Assembly: GCF_007474605.1 (NCBI RefSeq)
Contig: NZ_VHKL01000006.1
Coordinates: 186,001-250,000 of the forward strand
From: Rhodoligotrophos appendicifer
Lineage (GTDB): Bacteria > Pseudomonadota > Alphaproteobacteria > Rhizobiales > Im1
Length of the DNA: 64,000 bases
Direction of reading: 5' to 3'
Under the pieces are notes generated by a model. It was not told the origin of the DNA. It saw only the letters and a program-made list of their open reading frames with translations, and did no database searches. How positions within the stretch are numbered: the first letter of the stretch is position 1; each line of letters begins with the position of its first letter. Below, piece after piece: positions 16,339 through 25,324 of the stretch. The translations under genes and the position numbers were made by a program.

Positions 16339-17349
16339 TCATTGCGCCTTCGCCTTGGCGAGGAACGAACCGTCGAAGGTCTTTGCAAGGTCGATGCTCG
16401 ACGTATCGAAGGCCGGATCTGCCGTCGTCAGCAGGTTGAGCGCACTCTTCATGCTCGCCTCGTCGATCGTGCCGTCGGTCGAATAGGACTGGCGCGACGC
16501 ATTGAACGCCTTGATGTAAAGCGCCTTATCGCCCAGCCAATACTCCTCCGGCACGGTCGCTGCGACCTGCTCCGGCGTCGCCGTCTCCAGCCATTTCAAG
16601 GTGCGGTAGAAGGCATTGGTGAGCGCCTGGACCGTCTTCGGATTGTCCTTGATGAAGCTCTCTTTGAAGTAAAGAACGGCAGCCGGGTTCATGCCACCGA
16701 ACAGATCCTCCGTGCCTTGCGTGGTGCGCGTGTCGATCAGCACGTTGATCAGGTCGAGATCCTGCAGCTTGGAGATGACGGGATCGAGATGCGAGATGGC
16801 ATCGATTTCGCCCTTTTGCATGGCAGCCACCGCCGAAGCGCCGCCGCCCACGCCGATGAAGGAGGCGTCATCCTGCTTGAGCCCGTTCTTGGCGAAGGCA
16901 TATTGCACCAGAATATGGGTCGAGGAGCCGGGGGCGGTCACCCCGATATTGGCGCCCTTGAGATCGGCGACGGTTTTGAACTTGTCGGCTTCCGCCTTGC
17001 GCACCGCCAGCACGATTCCCGGATACCGGCCAAGGTCGATCACGGCACGGATATCCTGCTTCTTCTGCTGCATCCGGATGGTGTGCTCATACGCCCCCGT
17101 CACGGCGTCGACCGAACCGCCGATCAGCGCCTGCAACGACTTGGCGCCACCGCCGAAATCGTTGATTTCGACGTTCAGTCCCTCATCTTTGAAATAGCCG
17201 AGCCGTTCCGCCAGCGTCAGCGGGAGATAATAGAGCAGCGGCTTGCCGCCGACGCCGAGCGTGAGGTCGGGCTTTTCCACATCGGCCGCCTGGACGGCTC
17301 CGAAAGCGGCAAAGACGAGGCCCGCGGCCAGAAATAAGGTCCGTATCAT
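16339..17349 (-). CDS. NitT/TauT (SsuA)-type ABC transporter periplasmic binding protein
   Basis: 336 residues from an ATG at 17349 (GGAGGAAAC upstream). Signal peptide MIRTLFLAAGLVFAAFGAVQA; the mature start has LTLGVGGKPLLYYLPLTLAERLGYFKDEGLNVEI, then GGAKSLQALIGGSVDAVTGAYEHTI, both standard for receptors of nitrate/sulfonate/pyrimidine transporters. The segment AGYLF is not here but VTAPGSSTHILVQYAFAKNGL matches the family's second lobe. Third gene of a minus-strand operon with the ATPase and permease. Substrate unknown; aliphatic sulfonates, nitriles, thiamine precursors and aromatic acids are all known for the family. Confidence 0.88.
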   Translation of the reverse strand: MIRTLFLAAGLVFAAFGAVQAADVEKPDLTLGVGGKPLLYYLPLTLAERLGYFKDEGLNVEINDFGGGAKSLQALIGGSVDAVTGAYEHTIRMQQKKQDIRAVIDLGRYPGIVLAVRKAEADKFKTVADLKGANIGVTAPGSSTHILVQYAFAKNGLKQDDASFIGVGGGASAVAAMQKGEIDAISHLDPVISKLQDLDLINVLIDTRTTQGTEDLFGGMNPAAVLYFKESFIKDNPKTVQALTNAFYRTLKWLETATPEQVAATVPEEYWLGDKALYIKAFNASRQSYSTDGTIDEASMKSALNLLTTADPAFDTSSIDLAKTFDGSFLAKAKAQ

Positions 17350-17383
17350 CTCATGTTTCCTCCGTTTCTTCTGGAATGGGCAT

Positions 17384-18178
17384 TCAATTCTGTTCGCTGG
17401 CGGCCTGGGGCCGCCACACGAGAAGTCGCCGCTCCACCCGCGTCACCACCCAATCGATGACGAGGACGAAGGCGGCCAGGATGAACATGCCTGCAAAGAC
17501 GCCGGTCACGTCGAAGACACCCTCGGCTTGGTGGATGAGATAGCCGAGGCCCGCGGACGATCCGAGATATTCGCCCACCACCGCACCCACCAGGGCGAAG
17601 CCGACCGCGGTATGCAGCGACGAGAACATCCACGACATGGCCGACGGCCAGTAGACGTTGCGGAACAGCTGTCGCTCGTTCATCCCCATCATCCTCGCGT
17701 TGGCGAGCACGACCGGGCTCACCTCCTTCACGCCCTGATAGACGTTGAAGAACACGATGAAGAACACCAACGTGACACCAAGCGCCACCTTCGACCAGAT
17801 CCCGAGGCCCAGCCACAGCATGAAAATGGGGGCCAGCACCACGCGCGGGAGGGCGTTGGCCATCTTCAGATAGGGGTCGAACACCGCCGCCACGACCGGT
17901 TTGCGGGCGAACCAGAAGCCGATGATGACGCCCCCGAGCGAGCCGATGGCAAAGGCGAGCACCGTCTCCGTCAAGGTGATCCAGAGGTGTTTCCAGATCG
18001 TGCCGCTGACGAACAGCGTCACGACGCGGCTGAGCACGTCCCAGGGCTTAGAGAAGAAGAATTCGGGGAGCAGATAGCCGCCGCCGATCGGCACCGTGGC
18101 ACCGAACTGCCAGAAGGCCAGGGCGGCGACCGCGACCAGGATCTGTAGAATGAGCAGCTTGCCGGGATGAAGCTTCAC
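17384..18178 (-). CDS. NitT/TauT (SsuC)-type ABC transporter permease
   Basis: 264 residues from a GTG at 18178 that overlaps the ATPase stop (GTGA). About six membrane segments. The cytoplasmic coupling loop is seen in VSPVVLANARMMGMNERQLFRNVYWPSAMSWMFSSLHTAVG, which matches the EAA-type loop of SsuC/TauC proteins. The start VKLHPGKLLILQILVAVAALAFW is a natural first helix. Works with the ATPase at 18175-19026 and receptor at 16339-17349. Confidence 0.9.
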   Translation of the reverse strand: MKLHPGKLLILQILVAVAALAFWQFGATVPIGGGYLLPEFFFSKPWDVLSRVVTLFVSGTIWKHLWITLTETVLAFAIGSLGGVIIGFWFARKPVVAAVFDPYLKMANALPRVVLAPIFMLWLGLGIWSKVALGVTLVFFIVFFNVYQGVKEVSPVVLANARMMGMNERQLFRNVYWPSAMSWMFSSLHTAVGFALVGAVVGEYLGSSAGLGYLIHQAEGVFDVTGVFAGMFILAAFVLVIDWVVTRVERRLLVWRPQAASEQN

Positions 18179-19026
18179 GGCTGGAGATCCTCCCCATACG
18201 TCTTGGCGACCTCGGCCTTGAGCCGGTTCCAGATGTCGCGGTGCAGCTGATGGAAACGCGGGTCGAGCCGCACGTCGGCGGTGTCGCGCGGACGTGCCAG
18301 ATCGATCGTGAAGTCGCCGATGATGCGCGCCTCCGGGCCGGCCGACATGATCACCACCCGGTCCGAAAGCGCGATGGCCTCTTCCAGGTCGTGAGTGACG
18401 AACAGCACCGCCTTGCGGTCCTGCGCCCACAGAGTGAGCAGCAGCGTTCCCATGATTTGTCGGGTCTGCGCGTCGAGCGGCCCGAAGGGTTCGTCCATGA
18501 GCAGGATCTTCGGCTGCCGCACCAGCACCTGGGCAAGGCCCACCCGCTTACGCTGTCCACCGGAAAGCTGGTGTGGATAGCGTTCACCGAAACGCGCGAG
18601 GCCGACCTTCTTTAACCAGTCCTGCGCTTGCGCCAGGGCATTCGTACGGCGGGTGCCGCCGATCTCCAGCGCGATCGCCACATTGTCGATCGCGGTCTTC
18701 CAGGGCATTAGCGCATCCTGCTGGAACAGGTAGCCGGCCCTGGCGTTCAAACCCTCCAGCGTCTCTCCGAAGATCGCCAGGGTGCCACTCGCCGGCTTCA
18801 GCAAGCCGGCTGCGACATTGAGCAAAGTCGACTTCCCGCACCCCGTCGGGCCGACGATGGCAACGAACTCTCCCTGACTGACATGCAGCGACGTCGGCGC
18901 CACCGCCTTGTAGGACGCACCACCCGTGATGGCGAACTCTATGCTGACATCGTCGAGCGCAACGGCAAATGGCTTCGCGCCGGGCTCGCTCGCCTTGGTG
19001 CGCGCCCCTCGCACGGCGGTTTCCAT
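18175..19026 (-). CDS. NitT/TauT (SsuB)-type ABC transporter ATPase
   Basis: 283 residues from an ATG at 19026 with GGGAGA upstream; the frame is open further but that extension is not protein-like. Walker A VGPTGCGKSTLLN, Q-loop LFQQDALMPWKTAIDNVA, signature LSGGQRKRVGLAQVL, Walker B ILLMDEPFGPLDAQTRQ, switch region FVTHDLEEAIAL. QQDALMPW is typical of the nitrate/sulfonate subfamily. First gene of the three-gene operon; cytoplasmic. Confidence 0.9.
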   Translation of the reverse strand: METAVRGARTKASEPGAKPFAVALDDVSIEFAITGGASYKAVAPTSLHVSQGEFVAIVGPTGCGKSTLLNVAAGLLKPASGTLAIFGETLEGLNARAGYLFQQDALMPWKTAIDNVAIALEIGGTRRTNALAQAQDWLKKVGLARFGERYPHQLSGGQRKRVGLAQVLVRQPKILLMDEPFGPLDAQTRQIMGTLLLTLWAQDRKAVLFVTHDLEEAIALSDRVVIMSAGPEARIIGDFTIDLARPRDTADVRLDPRFHQLHRDIWNRLKAEVAKTYGEDLQP

Positions 19027-19369
19027 GTCCGTTCTCCCATCATCGTCAGGTCGCGGCCTTGAGAGGGACCCTGTGCGGGAGGACCATCCGGCTCCGGCCC
19101 CCCTCGGCCACTTGTTCGCTTGTCCAATGCCTAGCAGGCTCGGCAGCCCTCGCGCTACCAAGACCTCAGTTGGATCCGCTTTTGCATCGGAGCGATGCTC
19201 CCGAACTCTTCGCCATCGGTCCCGCCGGTCTGGGGCGTCAACACCGGCTCGCCACCAGACGGTAATTTGCGGTACCCTCGTTGAGGGTGAAGTCGCAGAC
19301 GCCCCGCCATAATCTAACGCCGAAGCCTGGGGATAGCGGCTCAGGCGCAGCGCGATACGAGGCCGACCC
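19027..19369. other. 343-base divergent intergenic region
   Basis: Separates the NitT-type ATPase gene (minus) from the cupin gene (plus). No coding frame is convincing. It holds a 6-bp hairpin or operator-like dyad, ACCCTC (19274-19279) GTT GAGGGT (19283-19288), and a CATAAT hexamer at 19308-19313 that could serve as a -10 element for the cupin gene. Otherwise nothing recognised. Confidence 0.5.
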
Positions 19370-19840
19370 ATGGAGTTCACATTCGTTCACAACCACCTAG
19401 GTGCGGACGGGGCCCTGTCGATCCCGGCTTTGGGCCTCACGCTGTCCGTGCGGCTTGGCTCCGACCGGGGTGAAACCTTGGAGATCATCGAGACCATCAA
19501 TGCTCCGGGCTTTGGCCCGCCTCTTCATAGGCATCCCCAGACCGAGATCTTCCGCGTCCTCGAGGGTCGCTATCTCTATGAAATTGCAGGGGAACGGTTC
19601 TTTGCGGAAGAAGGGGACGTCGTCTGTATTCCCGGAGGACAGCCGCATGGGTTCTTGAACATAGGCAAGACCCCCGCCCGTCAGCTCGTTGTGATCAGCC
19701 CGAGCATGAACGCACGGGAATTCTTCGCCGCCTTGGGAGACCTGCTCCGCAACGGCCCCGTTCCCCTTACGGAACTCAATGCGTTCGGTGGGCCCTGGGA
19801 CGTTGAGTTCCTCGGTGGCCCCTTGACCAACCGAGAGTGA
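19370..19840 (+). CDS. Cupin-domain protein
   Basis: 156 residues. Both cupin motifs are visible: GFGPPLHRHPQTEIFRVLEGRYLYE supplies two histidines and a glutamate of a metal site, and GDVVCIPGGQPHGFLNIG supplies the last histidine. Single-domain cupins serve as oxygenases, isomerases or small ligand sensors. No associated domain is present. It stands alone, divergent from the NitT operon and convergent with the AraC regulator, so its role is open. Confidence 0.82.
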   Translation: MEFTFVHNHLGADGALSIPALGLTLSVRLGSDRGETLEIIETINAPGFGPPLHRHPQTEIFRVLEGRYLYEIAGERFFAEEGDVVCIPGGQPHGFLNIGKTPARQLVVISPSMNAREFFAALGDLLRNGPVPLTELNAFGGPWDVEFLGGPLTNRE

Positions 19841-19904
19841 GCCGCACGCTGCCGCCCCCCGCACCGACACAGGACTGACCCCGCACCCCGGCAGTCGCCG
19901 GAAA

Positions 19905-20888
19905 CTAGATTTTCGTCCCGTCGGGCTGCGCCGTCCTTTGCCAGGCCGGCTTCCGGCACGCGACCTCCCGTGGTGCAACGCCGTATTTACGGCGGAACAT
20001 CGTGCTGAAATGCGCAGAACTGTTGAAACCGTTTTCGAAGGCGATGGAGGTGATCGAACGCCCATCCGCCTTTGCGATCTGGTCATAACAAAGCTGCAGC
20101 CGCCGGTCCCAGATCCACTCGGACGCCGACATTTCGTCTCGCTCGAACAGGCGGTGTAGATAACGCAGCGACATTCCATTCGCGTTGGCGATTCGCTCAA
20201 GCGTCAGATTCGGATCACTGAGATGCGTTTCGATCCAATGCTTGACCGATCTCAGTCGGGCCTGCTGCACTGACCGGTCCAGCATGGGAATGTCGGGCTC
20301 GGCCGTCTGCAGGGTGACGGCCAGCAGATCCATCAGCTGCCCGCCGAGATGTCGTCTGACGTCGACGCCGAGCCTCGACCCTTCATTGGCCAGCATCGCA
20401 CAGAATTCCGTGGTGATGCGACCCATTCCCTGAATGCTGTTGATCGTCGCCGAGACGGGAATGCACCCCTTGGGGAACCTCTGGGCGAAGTCCGCGCGCG
20501 GGATCTCCAGATAGAACGAGCGAACCTCGCCGGCGCATTGCAGCTCATACTGCTCCGTCGCACAGAAAATCGCACCTCGGGCTGCGTTGGACAAGTGGCT
20601 GGCACCCCGCTGCAGGACGGTCAAGTTTCCTCGATACAAGAGCTGAAGATAATAGCAGTCCTTGTCCAGCTTCGAGATGTGCTGAGTGTTGCGGAGGATA
20701 CTCTGTTCCGACAGCAGGATGTCCGTCAGCACCACGTCACCGAAGCAGGCTTCCCGGATGAAGCCCTTGTAATTCTCCGGTTCCTTTGCCTTGACGTCCA
20801 CATGCACGTAGAAATCGCATATGGCGGCGCGCCATGCATCATAGCGCTTCGCCCGCGGAAGGTTTTCCGTCGTGAAGACGAGGTCCAT
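19905..20888 (-). CDS. AraC-family transcriptional regulator (FeaR-like layout)
   Basis: 327 residues from an ATG at 20888 with GGAGGAACCC upstream. Residues ~1-200 resemble the AraC-binding-like domain of FeaR/NitR-type regulators (KDCYYLQLLYRGNLTVLQRG, GAIFCATEQYELQC). The C-terminus is a two-HTH AraC domain: VKHWIETHLSDPNLTLERIANANGMSLRYLHRLFE and SITSIAFENGFNSSAHFSTMFRRKYGVAPREV. Divergent from the sugar-type transporter/CoA-ligase operon at 21144-30574, so it is the probable activator of that operon. Confidence 0.88.
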   Translation of the reverse strand: MDLVFTTENLPRAKRYDAWRAAICDFYVHVDVKAKEPENYKGFIREACFGDVVLTDILLSEQSILRNTQHISKLDKDCYYLQLLYRGNLTVLQRGASHLSNAARGAIFCATEQYELQCAGEVRSFYLEIPRADFAQRFPKGCIPVSATINSIQGMGRITTEFCAMLANEGSRLGVDVRRHLGGQLMDLLAVTLQTAEPDIPMLDRSVQQARLRSVKHWIETHLSDPNLTLERIANANGMSLRYLHRLFERDEMSASEWIWDRRLQLCYDQIAKADGRSITSIAFENGFNSSAHFSTMFRRKYGVAPREVACRKPAWQRTAQPDGTKI

Positions 20889-21143
20889 GGGTTCCTCCAC
20901 CCCGTGACCACACATGCCGTACAACAATCGAAACGAGCTCGAGGCGAACACTTCGATCGTGCCGGCTTTTTCTTTCTCTGAGAGTCCTTCTAGCCGATTT
21001 GACAGCCTTTCAGCAAGAAAGGAACGAGTACGCGCTTGAGCAAGTCTCGTGCGCTATTGGAAAAGAGTTGCCGAGATCTCCCGGATAACTTCCCCGCATC
21101 TGCCTTTTTCGGGCGACCGAAGAGCATAATCGGGACGAAAGAC

Positions 21144-22118
21144 ATGCCTGTCCTCGGGCGCCTCACCCAAGAGAAGATCGTATTCGGCCTGGCGGTCCTG
21201 CTCTGCGTCGCATTTGCCTTCGCTTTGCCCGGTTTCCTGACGACCACGAACCTGTTGAATCTCGTCAGGAGCGTCTCGATCCTCGGCATTTTGGGGGTTG
21301 CGATGGGTCTCGTAGTGATCGGCCGCGGCATCGATCTCTCCCTTGTCGCGCTCATGGCGATTTCCATTGCCTGGACGCTGCAACTGGCCTCGACGGGCGT
21401 ACCGCTCCCCCAGGCGCTCGCCATGGGTCTCGCTTTTAGCCTCGTGACGGGGATGATTACCGGCTGCCTCATTGCCTATGTGGAGATCCCTCCTATTTTC
21501 GCCACGTTGGCCATGGGCACCACGATCTATGGCTTTGGGCGCTATTTCCTCTTCCGCCTCGACGTCATCTACATGCCCGAAAGCGCAAAGGCGCTGCTGT
21601 GGCTCGGACAGGGCAGCCTCTTGGGCATTCCCGTGCCGATCCTCCTGTTTGCCGGCATATGTCTCGCCGCCCATGCCTTCCTGCGCCTGACCAAGGCCGG
21701 CCACTACCTCCGAGCGATCGGCGACAATCTCCTTGCCGCCCGCATCACCGGCGTTCCGGCGCGGCCGATCATCATTCTCCAATACATGCTGTCATCGCTG
21801 ATCGGCTTCCTGGCCGGCATCGTCACCGCCGCGTCGGTGGCCAGCGTGAACACGCGGATCGCCAATTCGACCTATGTCTACGACGTCATCCTCGTCGTGG
21901 TGTTGGGCGGCATCGGCCTCTCCGGCGGCAAGGGCGGGATCCGCAATGTCATCGTCGGCACGCTCCTCATCGGTGTGATGCTCAACGGCATGACGATCAT
22001 GGATATCCAATACACCGTCCAGAACGTCATCAAGGGCGTGATCCTGCTCACGGCCATCGTCATCGACACCATGATCAACCCCCGCGACGAACAGACCGGT
22101 CAGCAGGGGGACATCTAA
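21144..22118 (+). CDS. Sugar-type (RbsC family) ABC transporter permease 1
   Basis: 324 residues taking the ATG at 21144; an earlier in-frame start at 21036 would add a soluble 36-residue leader and cannot be excluded. Many hydrophobic helices, with the diagnostic GLVVIGRGIDLSLVALMAISI and YLRAIGDNLLAARITGVPARPIIILQYM segments of the ribose/galactose permease family. First gene of an operon that includes a binding protein, a second permease fused to a beta-propeller, another propeller, an ATPase and a CoA-ligase/crotonase. Inner membrane. Confidence 0.88.
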   Translation: MPVLGRLTQEKIVFGLAVLLCVAFAFALPGFLTTTNLLNLVRSVSILGILGVAMGLVVIGRGIDLSLVALMAISIAWTLQLASTGVPLPQALAMGLAFSLVTGMITGCLIAYVEIPPIFATLAMGTTIYGFGRYFLFRLDVIYMPESAKALLWLGQGSLLGIPVPILLFAGICLAAHAFLRLTKAGHYLRAIGDNLLAARITGVPARPIIILQYMLSSLIGFLAGIVTAASVASVNTRIANSTYVYDVILVVVLGGIGLSGGKGGIRNVIVGTLLIGVMLNGMTIMDIQYTVQNVIKGVILLTAIVIDTMINPRDEQTGQQGDI

Positions 22119-22144
22119 ATTCAAACGAAAGGGAGGACCCACCA

Positions 22145-23140
22145 ATGAAGCTCTTCAAGACAATGATCTTGGCCGCAGCGCTCGTTCTCGGCGCCGGCGC
22201 AGCCATGGCCCAGGGGATCGATGATCCCACCCGGGAGCCATATTACAGTTCGTTCAAGGGCAAGCGCGTCGCCTACGTCCCCGTGGCCATGGGCTTCGAC
22301 CTCACCGAGGGTTGGGCTGCGGGCCTGCGGGAGGCCCTCGAGCCTCTCGGCGTCACCTTCGAGATCCGGGATCCGAATTGGAGCACCGATGCCGGCGCCC
22401 AGGCCATCACCTCGCTCATCTCCGAGAAGCCCGACGTGATCGTGGTGCACAATCCCGACGTCCAATCCTATGCGCGCCTGCTCAAGAAGGCACAGGAGGC
22501 CGGCATCTATGTGGTGCAGGTCAACATGCGCTCCAGCTATTCGACCGACGCCTTCATCGGCGCCGATTACGTCGGCATGGGTGAGCAGATCGGCAATCGG
22601 CTGGTCGAGAAATGCTCGCCCGAAAAGGGCGGCAGCGGCAAGGTCGCGATCACCCAGGGTGTGCTGACCGCAGCGGCGAGCGTCTATCAGATGCAGGGCA
22701 TCAACAACGTCCTGTCGAAGCATCCCGAAATACAGATCGTCTCGAACCAGGCGGCCGACTGGGACGCTACCAAGGCGCGGAACATTGCTGCGACCGTCAT
22801 CCAGCAGCATCCTGACCTCTGCGCCATCACCGGCTTCTGGGACGTCATGGATGTGGGCACCGCAGCCGCCATCAAGGAATCCGGCAAGAACGTCTATCTC
22901 CTGACCCAGGGGAGCGGCAACCAGTCAGCCTGCGATGGACTGGCGAACGGCACCTATTCCGAGGTCGTGGTCTATTTCGTGCCGGGACAGGCCCGGGACA
23001 TGGCCTCCATGATCAAGCAAATGCTGCAGCTGAAGCAGACGCCGGGTTCGACGAAGACCACGCTCTTCACGCCCCTGACCTTCCTCACCAAGGAAAACAT
23101 GACGCCGTCCTCATGCTGGAGCCTTCCCGCAAAGAGCTGA
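22145..23140 (+). CDS. Sugar-type ABC transporter periplasmic binding protein (RbsB/type I fold)
   Basis: 331 residues from the ATG at 22145, preceded by GGGAGGACCCACC. Signal peptide MKLFKTMILAAALVLGAGAAMA. The body fits Peripla_BP_4 receptors: KRVAYVPVAMGFDLTEGWAAGLREALEPLG, ITSLISEKPDVIVVHNPD and LTQGSGNQSACDGLANG. The N-terminal PTREPYYSSFKGK insert before the first strand is unlike RbsB and fits the idea that the ligand is not a simple pentose. A strong hairpin follows the stop inside the operon. Confidence 0.88.
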   Translation: MKLFKTMILAAALVLGAGAAMAQGIDDPTREPYYSSFKGKRVAYVPVAMGFDLTEGWAAGLREALEPLGVTFEIRDPNWSTDAGAQAITSLISEKPDVIVVHNPDVQSYARLLKKAQEAGIYVVQVNMRSSYSTDAFIGADYVGMGEQIGNRLVEKCSPEKGGSGKVAITQGVLTAAASVYQMQGINNVLSKHPEIQIVSNQAADWDATKARNIAATVIQQHPDLCAITGFWDVMDVGTAAAIKESGKNVYLLTQGSGNQSACDGLANGTYSEVVVYFVPGQARDMASMIKQMLQLKQTPGSTKTTLFTPLTFLTKENMTPSSCWSLPAKS

Positions 23141-23151
23141 GTCACTCCGCC

Positions 23152-23183
23152 CCGGCACGGCGCCCTCAGGCGAACCGTGCCGG
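23152..23183 (+). promoter_or_regulatory. Strong intercistronic hairpin after the binding-protein gene
   Basis: CCGGCACGG (23152-23160) is the exact complement of CCGTGCCGG (23175-23183); inside it CGCC (23161-23164) pairs with GGCG (23169-23172) around a CTCA loop, leaving an AA bulge. Thirteen base pairs in total, 11 bases after the stop. No T-tract follows and the operon continues, so an mRNA-stabilising or attenuating role that raises receptor level is likely. Confidence 0.6.
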
Positions 23184-23209
23184 CAAACCGCTGAACAGAG
23201 CCCTTCATT

Positions 23210-25324
23210 ATGTCCGTGTCAGACACGATCATGCGTTGGCGATACCGGGCCATTCCCGACCATCTGGTCGGCGAGGTCTTGAGCAAGCGCTGGATCGACA
23301 ATGCCATTCCACTCCTGATCCTGATGGCCGTGATCGCCGTCTTCGGGTCTGCGATCCCGGATTTTTTCGGGGCTGCCAGCATCACCAACCTCATGCGGCA
23401 ATGGGGTGAATTCTGCCTCCTGGTGCTCGCCCTCATGGTCGTCATGGTTGCCGGCGGCATCGATCTCAGCGTGGGATCAACCTTCGCCCTGGGCAATATC
23501 GTGGCCCTCGCCCTCCTGAACGTCGCGGAATGGCCCGTGCCCGCCACAGTAGCGGCCACCCTCGCGTGCGGAGCGGCCGTCGGTCTGGTGAACGGCGTGC
23601 TGGTTGGGTTCCTCCGCCTTCGCGCCTTCCTCACCACCCTGGTCACGCTGATCATCGTCCGCGCCATCGTCGACATGCTGCTGTTGAAATATTCCGTTCC
23701 CATCGCGGCGGCCTTCGTGGACTCCGATCTCTGGTACTTCTTCGGCGAGGGATCGGTGCTCGGTGTGCCGTTCAGCGTCGTGGTCGCGGTGGTCATCGCA
23801 ATCGCGCTTCACCTCGTGCTCAGCCGGACGCGGATCGGCTGGCACATCCTCGCAACCGGCGGCTCCCGCCGGTCCGCACACAATGTCGGGGTCTCCGTCC
23901 GCCGTGTCATCTGCGCCACCTATGTCGTCTCCGGGACGCTGAGTGCTTTGGCGGGGCTCATCTTCGCGTCCCGCCTGGGCGGTGCTGGTGCGGACACCGG
24001 CATCGGCCTGGAAATCGCCGCCCTGACCGCCGCGGTCCTTGGGGGCAACAGCCTGGGCGGTGGCCGTGGCTCGGCGGCCAAAGCCGTGATCGGCTCCATC
24101 ACCGTCATGGTCCTGGTCAACAGCCTGGTTCGGCTTGGCGTGACCAGCGGCGCCAATTCGCTGCTTTTGGGGCTCGCGCTGCTGGGGGCGGTCGCCATCG
24201 ATGTTCGCTGGCTGAAGAACTATCGGAAAGTTCTGTCTAAGGTCTACGTCTCGCCGACCTATGCGGCATTGCCGCCCGCCCCGGCGACCGCAGCCCCCTC
24301 CCCCTATGCACTCAATGACCGCCTGCGCGACGTCGAGTCCCTGGCCCTGGGAGCCATTGACGGACCTGAAGACGTGATCCTCGATGATGCGGACAATCTC
24401 TACGCCGGCAACCGGACGGGCGATATCATGCGCTTCCTGGCGCCGGATTACGCTCGCAGCGAAGTCTTTGTCCATATCGGCGGCAGGCCCCTCGGCATGG
24501 CCTTTGCGCGCGATGGTGCGCTGCTCTGCTGTGTCGGCGGCATGGGCCTCTATCGCATTGACCCGGACCGCTCGATCCACCGCCTGACGGACGAAACGAA
24601 CCGGTCGTGGTTTTCGGTCATCGACGATTCCCGCCTGAGGCTTGCCGACGATCTCGACATCGCCCCCGACGGACGCGTCTTTTTCAGCGAGGCGACGATC
24701 CGCTACGACATGCATGACTGGCCCGTGGACTGCCTGGAATCGCGCGGCAATGGGCGGATCATCTGCTATGATCCGAACTCCGGAACCACCCGCACCGTGC
24801 TGAAGAACCTGGTCTTCCCCAACGGCATCTGCATGGCCGGCGATGGCCAGTCCTTCATCTTCGCCGAATCCTGGGCCTGCCGCATCAGCCGCTACTGGTT
24901 CGACGGGCCGAAGGCCGGCCGGGTCGAGCCGGTGATCGCCGATCTGCCAGGCTATCCCGACAACATCAATCGCGCCTCCGACGGCACCTACTGGCTCGCC
25001 CTTGTCGGCATGCGCACTCCCTCCCTCGATTTGGCGATGAAGCTGCCCGGCTTCCGCAAGCGCATGGCCCGGCGGACGGCCCCGGACGAGTGGCTGTACC
25101 CCAACATCAACACCGGCTGCATTGTCCGCTTCGACGAGACGGGTCGGGTGCTGGAGACCCTGTGGGATCTGGGTGGCGAGAACCATCCCATGATCACCTC
25201 CATGCGCGAGCACAAGGGCCATCTCTATATCGGCGGCATCTTCAACAACCGCATCGGCAGGTTGAAGATCGAAGGCGCCGATGAGGCCTGGACGGGTCAG
25301 CGCTCCTATTGGGGCCGGCCATGA
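23210..25324 (+). CDS. Fusion: RbsC-type ABC permease plus C-terminal strictosidine synthase/SMP-30-like beta-propeller
   Basis: 704 residues in a single uninterrupted frame. Residues ~1-338 are a sugar-type permease (MVVMVAGGIDLSVGSTFALGNI, LATGGSRRSAHNVGVSVRRV, AALTAAVLGGNSLGGGRGS). A proline/alanine-rich linker (~339-365) leads into residues ~366-704, a propeller of the strictosidine-synthase-like/gluconolactonase type (DGPEDVILDDADNLYAGNRTGDI, NLVFPNGICMAGDG, FAESWACRISRYW, DLPGYPDNINRASDG). RbsC-type permeases end in the cytoplasm, so the propeller should face inside and could act on the imported molecule, for example as a lactonase. Overlaps the next propeller gene by ATGA. A real fusion rather than a missed stop, since spacing and reading frame are continuous. 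Confidence 0.85.
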   Translation: MSVSDTIMRWRYRAIPDHLVGEVLSKRWIDNAIPLLILMAVIAVFGSAIPDFFGAASITNLMRQWGEFCLLVLALMVVMVAGGIDLSVGSTFALGNIVALALLNVAEWPVPATVAATLACGAAVGLVNGVLVGFLRLRAFLTTLVTLIIVRAIVDMLLLKYSVPIAAAFVDSDLWYFFGEGSVLGVPFSVVVAVVIAIALHLVLSRTRIGWHILATGGSRRSAHNVGVSVRRVICATYVVSGTLSALAGLIFASRLGGAGADTGIGLEIAALTAAVLGGNSLGGGRGSAAKAVIGSITVMVLVNSLVRLGVTSGANSLLLGLALLGAVAIDVRWLKNYRKVLSKVYVSPTYAALPPAPATAAPSPYALNDRLRDVESLALGAIDGPEDVILDDADNLYAGNRTGDIMRFLAPDYARSEVFVHIGGRPLGMAFARDGALLCCVGGMGLYRIDPDRSIHRLTDETNRSWFSVIDDSRLRLADDLDIAPDGRVFFSEATIRYDMHDWPVDCLESRGNGRIICYDPNSGTTRTVLKNLVFPNGICMAGDGQSFIFAESWACRISRYWFDGPKAGRVEPVIADLPGYPDNINRASDGTYWLALVGMRTPSLDLAMKLPGFRKRMARRTAPDEWLYPNINTGCIVRFDETGRVLETLWDLGGENHPMITSMREHKGHLYIGGIFNNRIGRLKIEGADEAWTGQRSYWGRP

